Assembly: GCF_001953885.1 (NCBI RefSeq)
Contig: NZ_MQUS01000014.1
Location: forward strand, 1-64,000
Source: Streptomyces sp. IMTB 2501
Lineage (GTDB): Bacteria > Actinomycetota > Actinomycetes > Streptomycetales > Streptomycetaceae
DNA: 64,000 nt
Direction: 5' to 3'
Shown: piece after piece, positions 34,223-43,599 of the stretch
How the letters are laid out: every line of letters begins with the position of its first letter
Position numbering within the stretch: position 1 is the stretch's first letter
Translations under genes and position numbers: made by a program
Notes under the pieces: model-generated
Database searches by the model: none
Told to the model about the DNA's origin: nothing
Seen by the model: only the letters and a program-made list of their open reading frames with translations

Positions 34223-35359
34223 TTGATACGGATAGATTCAGTCACGAAGCGGTACCCGGACGGCACGGTCGCGGTCGACCGGCTGTCGCTGGAGATACCG
34301 GACCGCGCGATCACCGTCCTCGTCGGGCCCTCCGGCTGCGGCAAGACGACGACGCTGCGGATGATCAACCGGATGGTGGAGCCCACCGAGGGCAGCATCC
34401 TCCTCGACGGCACCGACATCCGGCAGCAGCCGGTCAACACCCTGCGCCGTTCCATGGGTTACGTCATCCAGCACGCCGGACTCTTCCAGCACCGCACCAT
34501 CCTCGACAACATCGCCACGGTGCCCCGGCTGCTGGGCACGTCCAAGAAGGAGGCCCGCGCCCGGGCCGCGGAGCTGATGGAGCGGGTGGGGCTCGACGCC
34601 TCGCTGGCCAAGCGGTACCCGTACCAGCTGTCCGGCGGCCAGCAGCAGCGCGTCGGCGTGGCCCGGGCGCTCGCCGCCGATCCGCCGGTGCTGCTGATGG
34701 ACGAGCCGTTCAGCGCCGTGGACCCGGTGGTCCGTAAAGGACTGCAGGACGAACTCCTCCGTATCCAGGACGAGTTGGGCAAGACCATCGTCTTCGTCAC
34801 GCATGACATCGACGAGGCGATCAAGCTCGGCACGATGGTCGCCGTGCTGCGCACCGGCGGCCGGCTCGCCCAGTTCGCCCCGCCCGCCGACCTGCTCAGC
34901 GCGCCCGCCGACGCCTTCGTGGAGGATTTCCTGGGCGCCGACCGCGGTATCCGCCGGCTGTCCTTCTTCCCCTCCGTCGACCTCCAGTTGCAGACCGCGC
35001 CGGTCGTGGGCATCGACGCCGACGCCGCCCGGCTCGCCGCCCTGTCCGAAGCCCCCTATCTCCTCGTCACCGACCTCGACGGCAGGCCGCTCGGCTGGAG
35101 CGAGCCGGAGCGGCTCAGCGCCGGGGCCATCGACCGGGAGCGACTCGTCGACTTCGGGCGGCCGTTCGTGCCCGGCACCGACTCGCTGCGCACCGCGCTC
35201 GACGGCGCCGTGCTCTCCCCGACCGGCTGGGCCGTCGCGGTGGACGGCGAGGGACGCGCCGTCGGTGTCGTATCCCAGCAGGTCATCGGCGAGGCCATCC
35301 GCGCCGCCCACAGCCGGGCCGCGAACGGTGCCGACACCGACGTCAAGGCCGTCCGGTGA
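34223..35359 (+). CDS. Glycine betaine/osmoprotectant ABC transporter ATPase (OpuCA-type)
   Basis: A 378-residue ATPase. Walker A is LVGPSGCGKTTTLRMI, the signature is YQLSGGQQQRVGVARALAA, Walker B is VLLMDEPFSAVDPVV, followed by the switch His in VFVTHDIDEAI. Residues about 260-370 form a CBS-like regulatory region (PYLLVTDLDGRPLGW to GVVSQQVIGEAI) as in OpuA/OpuC proteins, where it senses ionic strength. The start TTG 34223 is the only in-frame choice before the conserved core. The next gene overlaps its stop (GTGA). Confidence 0.92.
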   Translation: MIRIDSVTKRYPDGTVAVDRLSLEIPDRAITVLVGPSGCGKTTTLRMINRMVEPTEGSILLDGTDIRQQPVNTLRRSMGYVIQHAGLFQHRTILDNIATVPRLLGTSKKEARARAAELMERVGLDASLAKRYPYQLSGGQQQRVGVARALAADPPVLLMDEPFSAVDPVVRKGLQDELLRIQDELGKTIVFVTHDIDEAIKLGTMVAVLRTGGRLAQFAPPADLLSAPADAFVEDFLGADRGIRRLSFFPSVDLQLQTAPVVGIDADAARLAALSEAPYLLVTDLDGRPLGWSEPERLSAGAIDRERLVDFGRPFVPGTDSLRTALDGAVLSPTGWAVAVDGEGRAVGVVSQQVIGEAIRAAHSRAANGADTDVKAVR

Positions 35360-36009
35360 ACGGCTTCTTCGACCTCCCGAGCGACCTCCAGCACAGCTGG
35401 CTCGGGCTCGTCGGCCTGCATGTGCGCGAGGGCCTGCTGCCGGTGCTGGCCGCCCTGCTCGTCGCGCTGCCCGTGGCCCAGCTCTGCGTACGCTTCCGCT
35501 GGGTCTATCCGCCCGTGCTGGGCATCACCACCGTGCTCTACTCCGTCCCCTCCCTGGCCTTCTTCGTCGTCCTCATCGACTACTTCGGGCAGAGCGAGAC
35601 GACGGTGATGATCCCGCTGGCGGTCTACAGCCTGGTCGTGCTGGTGCCGGGCATCGTGGACGGCGTCCGCTCGGTCCCGCCGGAGACCCTGGCCGCCGCG
35701 CAGGCCATGGGCTTCGGCCCCGTACGCCGTTATCTCCAGGTCCAGTTGCCCATCGCCGCACCCGCCATCATCGCGGGCCTCAGGGTGGCGGTCGTCTCCA
35801 GCCTCTCCCTGGTCAGCGTCGGCATGCTCATCGGCAACCAGGGCGCCCTCGGCAACCTGCTCAACGACGCCACCACCTACCACCGGCCCGCCCTGGCCGT
35901 GAACTCGGTGCTGACGACGGCGGTGCTGGGCATCCTCGCCGACGCCCTGCTCGTCCTGGTCCGCCGCCTCCTCACCCCCTGGATGCCGAGGAAGGGTGCC
36001 ACCCGGTGA
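35356..36009 (+). CDS. Osmoprotectant ABC transporter permease (OpuCB-type)
   Basis: A 217-residue inner-membrane permease with about five helices. ETLAAAQAMGFGPVRRYLQVQLPIAAPAIIAGLR is the EAA loop that contacts the ATPase. VLGITTVLYSVPSLAFFVVLI is typical of the OpuCB/OpuCD family. GTG 35356 overlaps the ATPase stop by four bases, and its own stop overlaps the start of the second permease by four. Confidence 0.92.
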   Translation: MNGFFDLPSDLQHSWLGLVGLHVREGLLPVLAALLVALPVAQLCVRFRWVYPPVLGITTVLYSVPSLAFFVVLIDYFGQSETTVMIPLAVYSLVVLVPGIVDGVRSVPPETLAAAQAMGFGPVRRYLQVQLPIAAPAIIAGLRVAVVSSLSLVSVGMLIGNQGALGNLLNDATTYHRPALAVNSVLTTAVLGILADALLVLVRRLLTPWMPRKGATR

Positions 36010-36674
36010 ACGTCCTGAACTTCGCACACTCCTTCTTCAGCGACAGCGCCCACTGGCACGGCTACGACGGCATCCCCACGCGGCTCGTCGAGCACATCAA
36101 GTACTCACTGGAGGCGCTGCTGTTCGCCGCCGTCATCGGGCTGCCCGTCGGCCTGGTGACCGGCCACTACGGCCGCGGCGGCAACGCCCTCGCCCTGATC
36201 GCCACCGCGGGCCGGGCCCTGCCCAGCTTCGGTCTCCTGGTCCTGATGTTCATCTGGATCGGGTTCGGGCTGCTGCCGGTGATGATCCCGCTGGTGGTGC
36301 TCGCCGTACCGCCGATCCTGGTCACCACCTACGAGGCGATCCGCTCCGTCGACCCCTCGCCCGTGGACGCCGCCCGGGGCATGGGCATGCCCGAGGCGCG
36401 CGTGCTGTTCCAGGTGGAGCTGCCGGTCGCGCTTCCCCTCATCCTGAGCGGACTGCGTACGGCGGCCATCCAGATCGTCTCCACCGCCACCATCGCCGCC
36501 TACGTCAGCCTCGGCGGCCTCGGCCGCTACATCATCGACGGCCTTTACCAGAAGGACTACGAGAAGGTCGTCGGCGGCGCCAGCCTGGTCGCGGGCCTGG
36601 CGCTGGCCACTCTCGTGGTGTTCTGGGCGGCGTCCCGCATCACGGTCTCACCGGGCGTGCGCAGAAGCGGCTGA
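36006..36674 (+). CDS. Osmoprotectant ABC transporter permease (OpuCD-type)
   Basis: A 222-residue permease, paralogous to the gene before it. The EAA-type loop is DAARGMGMPEARVLFQVELPVALPLILSGLR, and GRALPSFGLLVLMFIWIGFGLLPVMIP is a membrane pair. GTG 36006 overlaps the upstream stop. The operon ends here against the converging conservon (11-bp gap); its substrate-binding protein gene lies 4.3 kb further right. Confidence 0.92.
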   Translation: MNVLNFAHSFFSDSAHWHGYDGIPTRLVEHIKYSLEALLFAAVIGLPVGLVTGHYGRGGNALALIATAGRALPSFGLLVLMFIWIGFGLLPVMIPLVVLAVPPILVTTYEAIRSVDPSPVDAARGMGMPEARVLFQVELPVALPLILSGLRTAAIQIVSTATIAAYVSLGGLGRYIIDGLYQKDYEKVVGGASLVAGLALATLVVFWAASRITVSPGVRRSG

Positions 36675-36685
36675 GGACTCGGTGC

Positions 36686-37288
36686 TCAGTGCTCGGTGCG
36701 GGCCAGCGCCAGTTCGAGGACGACGAGCAGGGCGTCCCGCACCGAGCCGCGCTCGCGGGCGTCGAAGACCACGACCGGTACACCGGCGGAGACGTCCAGC
36801 GCCCAGCGGACCTCCTCCAGGGTGTGCTCCACCGTGCCGTCGAAGGCGTTGACCGCGACGGCGAACGGGATGCCCTTGTGCTCGAAGTAGTCGACGGCCG
36901 TGTAGCAGCCGTCCAGCCGCCGGGTGTCGACGATCACCAGCCCGCCGACCGCGCCCTCCACGATGTCGTCCCACATGAACCCGAACCGCTCCTGTCCGGG
37001 CGTGCCGAACAGATACAGCTTCAGCGTCGGGTCGACGGTGATGCAGCCGAAGTCCATCGCGACGGTCGTGGTGGTCTTGCACGGGGTGTGCGTAAGGTCG
37101 TCCACCCCGGCCGCGACCTCGGTGATCAACGCCTCCGTGGTCAGCGGCTCGATCTCCGAGATCGCGCCGACCGCGGTGGTCTTGCCCACGGCGAAGCCGC
37201 CCGCGATCACCATCTTCACCGGCAGCGGCGGCCGTACGGCGGGACATGCGGCGGCCGCGGCCCGCGCGAGCGGTTCAGTCGAAGTCAC
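36686..37288 (-). CDS. Conservon GTP-binding protein (CvnD type)
   Basis: A 200-residue small GTPase of the Streptomyces conservon family. The P-loop is VIAGGFAVGKTTAVGAISE, the G3 region is LFGTPGQERFGFMW, and VAVNAFDG takes the place of the NKxD motif. Such proteins associate with the membrane sensor and the roadblock and DUF742 partners in a eukaryote-like signalling complex. GTG 37288 overlaps the DUF742 gene's stop by four bases. Confidence 0.93.
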   Translation of the reverse strand: MTSTEPLARAAAAACPAVRPPLPVKMVIAGGFAVGKTTAVGAISEIEPLTTEALITEVAAGVDDLTHTPCKTTTTVAMDFGCITVDPTLKLYLFGTPGQERFGFMWDDIVEGAVGGLVIVDTRRLDGCYTAVDYFEHKGIPFAVAVNAFDGTVEHTLEEVRWALDVSAGVPVVVFDARERGSVRDALLVVLELALARTEH

Positions 37289-37695
37289 TCGGTGTTCCTC
37301 GGTGTTCCTCGGGAGTCGGGGATGGCCCTGAGGCCATCGATGAGCCTGCGCAGCACGGACGCGTCGTGGGTGGCCGCGGCGTCGGGCACGTACACCGCCA
37401 ACTGGCCCGCTTCACACAGGTCTTCGGCGAGGACGCGGACCACGTTCAGATGCAGCCGCAGCCGGGCCGCGAGTTCCGCGAGGGACTGCGGCAGCCGGCA
37501 GGCGGCGACGATGTCGTACCGCTCGAAGCAGAGCCGGCCGAGCGCGTCGAGCCCGGCGACGGTGGCGACGACCTGCGTCTCCAGGGGCATCGCCCGGCCG
37601 GAGCCGGCGTCCGCGATCCGGCCGGCGGTGACGAGGTACGGCCGTACGGCGGGGGCGGGGCGGACGGGGTCCGGGTGAGGAGTGCCGTCCGTCAT
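37285..37695 (-). CDS. Conservon DUF742 protein (CvnC type)
   Basis: A 136-residue protein of the DUF742 family, always found with conservon genes. VRPYLVTAGRIADAGS and RYDIVAACRLPQSLAELAARL form a winged-helix-like core, with LRRLIDGLRAIPDS near the end. It is thought to bind its conservon partners. It lies between the roadblock gene (43 bp upstream) and the GTPase gene (overlapping). Confidence 0.93.
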   Translation of the reverse strand: MTDGTPHPDPVRPAPAVRPYLVTAGRIADAGSGRAMPLETQVVATVAGLDALGRLCFERYDIVAACRLPQSLAELAARLRLHLNVVRVLAEDLCEAGQLAVYVPDAAATHDASVLRRLIDGLRAIPDSRGTPRNTE

Positions 37696-37738
37696 ACCCG
37701 TTCGCCCCGTTCGCCCTGTCAGTGCTGTCTGCGTGTTC

Positions 37739-38215
37739 TCAGCGGGCCGAGGCGGCGCCGACGGAGTTCTTCAGCTCCAGCACCAGCTGCGGGCTGAGCG
37801 CGGCGCCGGCACGGTTGGCGAACAGGGTCATCTCGTAGGCGATGTTGCCCAGTTTCGCCTCCTTGCCGGTGACGACGCCGAGCACGGCGCCGCTGCCGAT
37901 CGCGGAGACGATCACATGACCGCCCTCAAGATCGATGATGACCTTGTTGAGGCCGCCCAGGCCGTAGTTGCCGGAGGCGCCCGCGGCCAGGCTGGTGAGG
38001 CCCGACACGATCGCCGCGAGCCGCTCGGAGTCGGCGTGCTCACGCAGCTCCGACACCGCGATCAGCAGGCCGTCGGACGACACGGCGATCGCGTCCACGA
38101 CGCCCGCGGTCTCGGTCGCGAAGCGGTTCAGCAGCCAGGTGAAGTCGGCCGCGGCCGCCTTCAGGTCGGTCGGCGTGGTGCCGTCCGTCGGGGTGTCACC
38201 TCTCGACGTGCTCAA
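37739..38215 (-). CDS. Conservon roadblock/LC7 protein (CvnB type)
   Basis: A 158-residue roadblock/LC7 protein: FTWLLNRFATETAGVVDAIAVSSDGLLIAVS and IVSGLTSLAAGASGNYGLGG, then VIIDLEGGHVIVSAIGSGAVLGVV. Roadblock proteins act as GTPase partners. The start is TTG 38215, chosen because AAGGAG lies seven bases upstream and no ATG/GTG is suitable. The gene therefore overlaps the sensor gene by 20 bp, indicating coupled translation. Confidence 0.92.
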   Translation of the reverse strand: MSTSRGDTPTDGTTPTDLKAAAADFTWLLNRFATETAGVVDAIAVSSDGLLIAVSELREHADSERLAAIVSGLTSLAAGASGNYGLGGLNKVIIDLEGGHVIVSAIGSGAVLGVVTGKEAKLGNIAYEMTLFANRAGAALSPQLVLELKNSVGAASAR

Positions 38216-40661
38216 CTCTCGGCTCCTTCGGGGAGGGGGTGTGCTGCTCGGGGTCGAGCGGGGGGCGGGTGTGGCCGTGGCTGTCGCTGTCGCGGTGGGC
38301 GCGGGCGACGGCGGCCTCGAACTCCTCCAGCGCACTGCGCTCGGCCTCCGCGTCCCGGGTACGGACGGCCTGCGGCATGGAGCGCGCCGCGCCGGTCGTC
38401 GTGGCGAGGGTGGCGCCCCGGACGCGGCGGCGCAGGGGGCGGGAGGCGCCGGAGCCGGATCCGCCGGGAGCGGCCTGGCCGGCCGGGGGCGGTGGCGGGG
38501 CGGGCGCGGGGACGCGGCGGGGGAGCGGTGCGTCGGCTGCGGACGTGGCGCCGTCGTCCGAGGCGCAGGACTTCGGTTGCTCGGCGACGACAGGGACAGG
38601 GTGGGGCGCCGTGTCCCGGTCGGTCGCTGTCCGCGTCGAGGCCGGTCCGCCTGACGTCGAAGTGCCGGGTGGCGTCACCGTGGTCGGCGTACCGGTCGGC
38701 GGGCTCATGGGCAGCAGCAGTGCGGGTGGCAGGATGGCCTCCGCTGTCACACCACCGCCCGGGGTACGGGTCAGTGCGACCTCGATCGTCCAGCGGCGGG
38801 CCAGCGCGCCGACCACGAACAGGCCCAGCACCTTCGTCGGCACCAGGTCCAGGCGTTCGCGGCGGATCAGCCGGGCGTTCTCCTCGGCGAGCCGGTCGGC
38901 GCTCATCCCGAGGCCGTGGTCGGTGATCACCACGTGGGCGCCCTGGGCACCGGAGCGCACGGTCACCTCCACGGGGCTGCCCTCGGGCGAGAACGACACG
39001 GCGTTCTCCAGGAGTTCGGCCAGCATCAGGGTGAGGTCGCCGATGATGTCGGGCTCGACCATGGCGTCCGACGCGACGTACAGCCGTACCCGCTGATAGC
39101 CCTCGATCTGCCCGAGCGCGGCCCGGACGACGTTGGAGAGCGCCGTCGGCTCCCCGTCCAGCACGGTCTCGCGGATGCCGGCCAGCAGCATCAGACTGTC
39201 GGCGTTGCGGCGCAGTCGTACGGCGATGTGGTCGATGGAGTAGAGGCGGTCCAGCAGCGCCGGATCCGTCTCGCCGCGCTCCACCGCGTCGATCAGGGAG
39301 AGCTGGCGTGCCGTCAGGTTGCTCACACGGCGGCCCACGTTGCCGAACATCTCGGCGGTGTTGCGCCGGCTGAGCACCTGCCGCTCCACCAGCGCGGCCG
39401 CGGTGGTCTGCACCCCGTTGAACGCCTCGGCAAGGTCGCCGATCTCGTCGCGCGCGGTGACCGGTATGTCCCGCAGCCGGGGCGGCCCGTCGTCCTCGGC
39501 GTCGTCGTCGGCCACCCGGGCCAGCTCGCGCCCGGCCACCTCGGCGACCTCGCGGGCGGCCCCGGTGAGCGCCTGCACGGGCCGGATCACCGAGCGCCGT
39601 ACCAGCACCGCGAAGGCGATCCACAGCGCGAACGCGATCAGCGTGGCGCTCAGCAGCAGACCGGCCCGCCACCGCGCCGAACTGGCCGCGTCGTCGGCGC
39701 GGTCGGCGATCTGGCCGATCAGCGCGGTGGTGATCTTCAGCCGGGTGGCGGCCTGTTCGGGATAGGCCGGATAGGCGCTCAGCGCGTCCTGGACCGCCCG
39801 CTGGATCTCGGCCGGGCTGTCGGCCTGCAGATGCCCGGCGCCGACCTGCAACTGGGCGTAGGAATCGGCGATATGGCGCTGTGCCGCGCTGTGCTCGATG
39901 CCGCCGAGCAGTTCGGCCTGCGCATCGGAGGCGAACCGGGTGAACCGGTCGGCCTGGTGGGTGTACCGGTCGTAGGCGCCGACCGCGTTGGTGAACTCGA
40001 TCAGCGCGTTGGTGTCACCCGTCGTCGCGGCGAACACATCGGTCTCGAAGGCGCCGTGCGCCGCGTCCGCGCGCAGCAGCGAGTCCAGCAGGCTGCCGGT
40101 GAAGGCGGCCGACAGGTCCGCGTCGCGGTCCAGGCCGAGGCCGTCGATCAGCTGCTGGGCGGCGCTCGTGTAGGCCGGGTCGATGTTGTCGGCCGGCAGA
40201 TACGACTGTTCCACCGAGCCGCGCAGGCTGGACAGGCCCGCCACCTCGCGCAGCGCCTGCGCCTCGCTGTCCGGCAACCGGTCGCCGAAGGCCGTGCGCA
40301 CCGTCGTCACCTGGGCGTCGACCGCCTCCTGCGCCGCGCGGTAGGCGGAGCTGGAGGGCCGGGCGTACCCGGACTCGTAGCGTGCAGAGAGCAGGATGGC
40401 CTGCTGGTGTTCGGCCTCGACCCGGTCCACCAGCCGCGCCACCTGCGCGCTGTCCCGTACCAGCCGGGCCGCCGCGGCGGCGCTGTCCGCCTCCTGCACC
40501 TGGTCGGTGAACAGGTACGACAGCAGAACGGCGATGACCGCCAGCGGGACGCCGACCAGCAGGTTGAGCTTGCGCCGGAAGGGCCAGCGGTCGGCGAAAC
40601 CCCGGACACCGACCCGTGCGGGGTCGTGCCGGGCGGGCGCGTCCACCCGCGTCGTGGACAC
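38196..40661 (-). CDS. Conservon membrane sensor kinase-like protein (CvnA type)
   Basis: An 821-residue membrane protein. TM1 is near 30-50 (LLVGVPLAVIAVLLSYLF). A large extracytoplasmic helical region of the nitrate/nitrite-sensing type follows, then TM2 (LLLSATLIAFALWIAFAVLV), HAMP and a long helix. The ATPase domain (about 520-670) has LLENAVSFSPEGS and ITDHGLGMSADRLAEENARL. No standard phospho-acceptor His box is evident, as in other conservon kinases. The 150-residue C-terminus is Pro/Thr-rich and disordered. AAGGAGG before GTG 40661 fixes the start. It is divergent from the binding-protein gene. Confidence 0.92.
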   Translation of the reverse strand: MSTTRVDAPARHDPARVGVRGFADRWPFRRKLNLLVGVPLAVIAVLLSYLFTDQVQEADSAAAAARLVRDSAQVARLVDRVEAEHQQAILLSARYESGYARPSSSAYRAAQEAVDAQVTTVRTAFGDRLPDSEAQALREVAGLSSLRGSVEQSYLPADNIDPAYTSAAQQLIDGLGLDRDADLSAAFTGSLLDSLLRADAAHGAFETDVFAATTGDTNALIEFTNAVGAYDRYTHQADRFTRFASDAQAELLGGIEHSAAQRHIADSYAQLQVGAGHLQADSPAEIQRAVQDALSAYPAYPEQAATRLKITTALIGQIADRADDAASSARWRAGLLLSATLIAFALWIAFAVLVRRSVIRPVQALTGAAREVAEVAGRELARVADDDAEDDGPPRLRDIPVTARDEIGDLAEAFNGVQTTAAALVERQVLSRRNTAEMFGNVGRRVSNLTARQLSLIDAVERGETDPALLDRLYSIDHIAVRLRRNADSLMLLAGIRETVLDGEPTALSNVVRAALGQIEGYQRVRLYVASDAMVEPDIIGDLTLMLAELLENAVSFSPEGSPVEVTVRSGAQGAHVVITDHGLGMSADRLAEENARLIRRERLDLVPTKVLGLFVVGALARRWTIEVALTRTPGGGVTAEAILPPALLLPMSPPTGTPTTVTPPGTSTSGGPASTRTATDRDTAPHPVPVVAEQPKSCASDDGATSAADAPLPRRVPAPAPPPPPAGQAAPGGSGSGASRPLRRRVRGATLATTTGAARSMPQAVRTRDAEAERSALEEFEAAVARAHRDSDSHGHTRPPLDPEQHTPSPKEPRVEHVER

Positions 40662-40953
40662 CGGGCCTCCTTCGAGGGTGTGTCTCGTCCGGGGGCCTTC
40701 ATCGCCCCGCGGACCTGGAGGCCTCATCGCCCCCGGAATACCTGCGACACGACAGCGAGGCGGGGCCTCGTGCGCAGCCGTGGCCGATATCAACGGCCCT
40801 GAGACTACGTTCTCCTGGAGTCCGATCGGCGCGCCTTTCATCAAGAGTTAGTTACGAAGAGACCGCTATCTGCCCACAACTGAGCACAGACCGAGGCCAA
40901 TCGGTGATCTCCGGCCCTTGACTGACCGAGAACCGGCTGGATTGGATCGGTGA
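40662..40953. promoter_or_regulatory. Divergent promoter region, conservon / opuCC-type gene
   Basis: This 292-bp spacer separates the leftward conservon from the rightward binding-protein gene and is locally less GC-rich around 40845-40870 and 40880-40950. Promoters for both are expected. I do not see a clear operator. Confidence 0.4.
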
Positions 40954-41916
40954 GTGACTTCCACCAACCGCATCAGCAGGTCCATCCGGAGGAACCGAGG
41001 CGCGGCGGTGGTCGCCCTCGCGGCGGCGACGGCTCTGCTGGCGGGCTGTTCCTCCAAGGGCGACACGTCCGGCAACCCCTTGTCGGACGACGGCAAGGCC
41101 GGCGACGGCACCGTCGTCGTCGGGTCCAACAACTTCCCCGAGAGCACCCTGCTCGCCGACATCTATGGCGAGGCCCTCAAGGCCAAGGGGATCAAGGTCA
41201 CGTACAAGCCGAACATCGGCAGCCGCGAGACCACCTACGGGCTGATCAAGAACGGCTCCATCAAGGTGCTGCCCGAGTACAACGGCGCGCTGCTGGCCTA
41301 CCTCGACCAGAAGGCGAAGCCGAAGACCGTCGCGGCCACCACGACGGCCATCGAGGCCAAGCTGGACTCCAAGCTGACCCTCCTGGAGCCCGCGGCGGCG
41401 CAGTCCAAGGACTCGGTCACGGTCAACGAGGCCACCGCGAAGAAGTACCACCTCACCGAGAAGTCCTCCATCGCCGACCTGAAGGACCTCGCGAAGGACC
41501 TGGTCATCGGCGCCTCGCCGGAGTTCCAGACCCGGCAGCAGGGCCTCGTCGGCCTGAAGTCCGTCTACGGCCTGCAGTTCAAGTCCTTCCGGGCGCTGGA
41601 CGCGGGCGGCCCGCTCACCCAGGCGGCGCTGCAGAAGGACGCCGTGCAGGTCGCGGACATCTTCACCACGGACCCGACCATCACCAAGGAGAAGTTCGTC
41701 GTCCTTGAGGACCCGGAGAACCTCTTCGGCTTCGAGAACGTCCAGCCGCTCGTCCACAAGGGCGCCGTGCCCAAGAAGGGCGTCGACGCGCTCAACGCGG
41801 TCTCGGCCAAGCTCGACACCGCGACCCTGCTGGACCTGGACACCCAGGTGCAGGTTCAGAGCAAGGACCCGCTGGACGTCGCCAAGGCCTGGCTGAAGTC
41901 CGCCGGCCTGGTCTGA
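40954..41916 (+). CDS. Osmoprotectant ABC transporter substrate-binding lipoprotein (OpuCC-type)
   Basis: A 320-residue lipoprotein. The signal ends in the lipobox LLAGC. The mature protein shows TVVVGSNNFPESTLLADIYGEALKAKG and KVLPEYNGALLAYL, matching the OpuAC/ProX-like betaine-binding family, with the later VADIFTTDPTITKEKFVVLEDP. It should deliver betaine-type solutes to the permeases encoded at 35356-36674. Its gene is separated from them by the conservon, so it is probably transcribed on its own and ends at a strong hairpin. Confidence 0.92.
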   Translation: MTSTNRISRSIRRNRGAAVVALAAATALLAGCSSKGDTSGNPLSDDGKAGDGTVVVGSNNFPESTLLADIYGEALKAKGIKVTYKPNIGSRETTYGLIKNGSIKVLPEYNGALLAYLDQKAKPKTVAATTTAIEAKLDSKLTLLEPAAAQSKDSVTVNEATAKKYHLTEKSSIADLKDLAKDLVIGASPEFQTRQQGLVGLKSVYGLQFKSFRALDAGGPLTQAALQKDAVQVADIFTTDPTITKEKFVVLEDPENLFGFENVQPLVHKGAVPKKGVDALNAVSAKLDTATLLDLDTQVQVQSKDPLDVAKAWLKSAGLV

Positions 41917-41940
41917 CGCCGGTCCTCCGCTACGACCGAC

Positions 41941-41971
41941 GCGGGCGCCCCCTCGGACCGGGGGCGCCCGC
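41941..41971 (+). terminator. Strong hairpin terminator after the binding-protein gene
   Basis: A perfect 12-bp stem (GCGGGCGCCCCC and its complement) encloses a 7-nt loop, followed by TTCGTATTC. It starts 25 bp after the stop at 41916. The stem is fully GC paired, which fits a Streptomyces rho-independent terminator. Confidence 0.8.
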
Positions 41972-42171
41972 TTCGTATTCGCATTCACCAACCCCTGCCG
42001 AAACCCCTGCCGAGCTGTAGCCGCCGATGACCCTGTGGGTTTTCTGCACCAACAGGTGTGCAGATGGAAGAAATCCGCAGCTGTGCCGCTCCAGATGGAG
42101 CAGGCATCCCTCGCCCTCCCACGCTGTCCCTGGGCCGATTCCGGTCCCGTAGCAAGCGTGAGAGGGAGCCC

Positions 42172-43566
42172 ATGACCACACATCCCATGCCTGCCGCCAC
42201 CGCCTACCGCAGGCGCTGGCCCGGCCTGGCCGCACTGCTGCTCGGCGAGGCGATGAACCTGCTGGACGCGACCGTCGTCCAGGTGGCCGCGCCGGCCGTC
42301 CATGCCGACCTGGGCGGGCCGGTCTCCGACGTCCAGTGGTACGGCGCCGCCTACACCCTGCCGTTCGCCGTACTCCTGATCACCGGCGGCCGGCTCGGGG
42401 ACATCGTGGGCCGGCGCCGGATGTTCGTCCTCGGCGTCACGGTGTTCACGGCGGCGTCGGTGGCCTGCGCCCTCGCACTGGCGCCGGGCCCGCTCATCGC
42501 CTTCCGGGCCGTGCAGGGCGCCGCGGCGGCGCTGATCATTCCGCAGACCATCGGTCTGATCAAGGCGATGTTCTCGGGGGAGGAGACGGCGAAGGCCCTG
42601 GGCAGCATCGGCCCGGTGATGGGCCTCGCCGCCGTGTGCGGACCCGTCGTCGGCGGTGTGCTGACCCACGCGGACCTGTTCGGCTCGTCGTGGCGGTCCG
42701 CGTTCCTGGTGAACGTGCCGGTGGCCGCGGCGGTGCTGGCCCTCGCCCGGAACCTGCCGGAGAACCGCGCCCCGCACCGCCCGCCGCTCGACTGGCCCGG
42801 CACGATCCTGGCGGCGCTGGGCGCCGGGCTGCTGGTGTACCCGCTGATCGGCGGCGACCTCCGCGAACTCACCCTGCACGACTGGCTGTTGCTGACCGCA
42901 GGACTGCTCGTGCTCGCCGTCTTCGCCCGGCAGCAGAACCGCACACCCCGCCCCCTGCTGGAGCCGAGCCTGTTCACGCATCGCGGATTCCCGGCCGCGC
43001 TCGTGACCTCCACAGCCTTCTTCGCGGTGACCAACGGGCTGACCGTCGTAGTCGTCCTTCAGCTCCAACTCGACGCGAAGGCAGGAGTGCTGGCGTCCGG
43101 GCTCAGCCTGCTGCCGTGGTCCGCCGGGCTCGCCCTCGCGTCCTGGTGGGCGGGGTCACGGCTGGTACGGAGGTACGGGCGCCGGTTGATGCCGTACGGG
43201 CTCGGGGTGCTGCTGGCCGGGCTGCTCGCGGCCGTGGCCGCCTACCGTACGACGACCGGGCCGGGCCACTTCCCGGTCGCGCTGCTGCCCGCCCTCGCCC
43301 TCGTCGGCCTCGGCACCGGCCTGTTCACCCCCGCCTTCTTCACCCTCGCCCTGCGACCCCTGCGCCCGCACGAGGTCGGCTCCGCGGCGGGCCTCCTCAA
43401 CGCGGTACAGCAACTGGGGGCCACCCTGGGGGTGGCGGTGCTCGGCAGCGTGTACCTGTCCGGGCCGGGGGCGCACGCACCCCGGACCGCCTGCTGGGTG
43501 GCGGCGGCACTGCTCGCCGTGGCCTGGGCGGCCAGCAGCCGGGTCGGGACGGGGGAGGCAGGATGA
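42172..43566 (+). CDS. MFS transporter, DHA2-like drug exporter
   Basis: A 464-residue membrane protein with about 14 hydrophobic segments. EAMNLLDATVVQVAAPAVHADLG is the motif of the DHA2 (EmrB/QacA) branch, with GGRLGDIVGRRRMFVLG as motif A and RAVQGAAAALIIPQTIGLI later. LGTGLFTPAFFTLALRPL lies near the end. It probably exports small hydrophobic compounds by proton antiport. GAGGGAGCCC precedes ATG 42172. The converging AsnC-type gene could regulate it, but no shared promoter supports that. Confidence 0.92.
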   Translation: MTTHPMPAATAYRRRWPGLAALLLGEAMNLLDATVVQVAAPAVHADLGGPVSDVQWYGAAYTLPFAVLLITGGRLGDIVGRRRMFVLGVTVFTAASVACALALAPGPLIAFRAVQGAAAALIIPQTIGLIKAMFSGEETAKALGSIGPVMGLAAVCGPVVGGVLTHADLFGSSWRSAFLVNVPVAAAVLALARNLPENRAPHRPPLDWPGTILAALGAGLLVYPLIGGDLRELTLHDWLLLTAGLLVLAVFARQQNRTPRPLLEPSLFTHRGFPAALVTSTAFFAVTNGLTVVVVLQLQLDAKAGVLASGLSLLPWSAGLALASWWAGSRLVRRYGRRLMPYGLGVLLAGLLAAVAAYRTTTGPGHFPVALLPALALVGLGTGLFTPAFFTLALRPLRPHEVGSAAGLLNAVQQLGATLGVAVLGSVYLSGPGAHAPRTACWVAAALLAVAWAASSRVGTGEAG

Positions 43567-43599
43567 TAGGCGCGTCTTGGGCGTGCGGCGCCTTCACTT

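Noticed and set aside
40852..43068. A long minus-strand open frame opposite the binding-protein and MFS genes
   Set aside because: Low-complexity Gly/Arg/Val content with no motif; the plus-strand lipoprotein and transporter explain the open frame.
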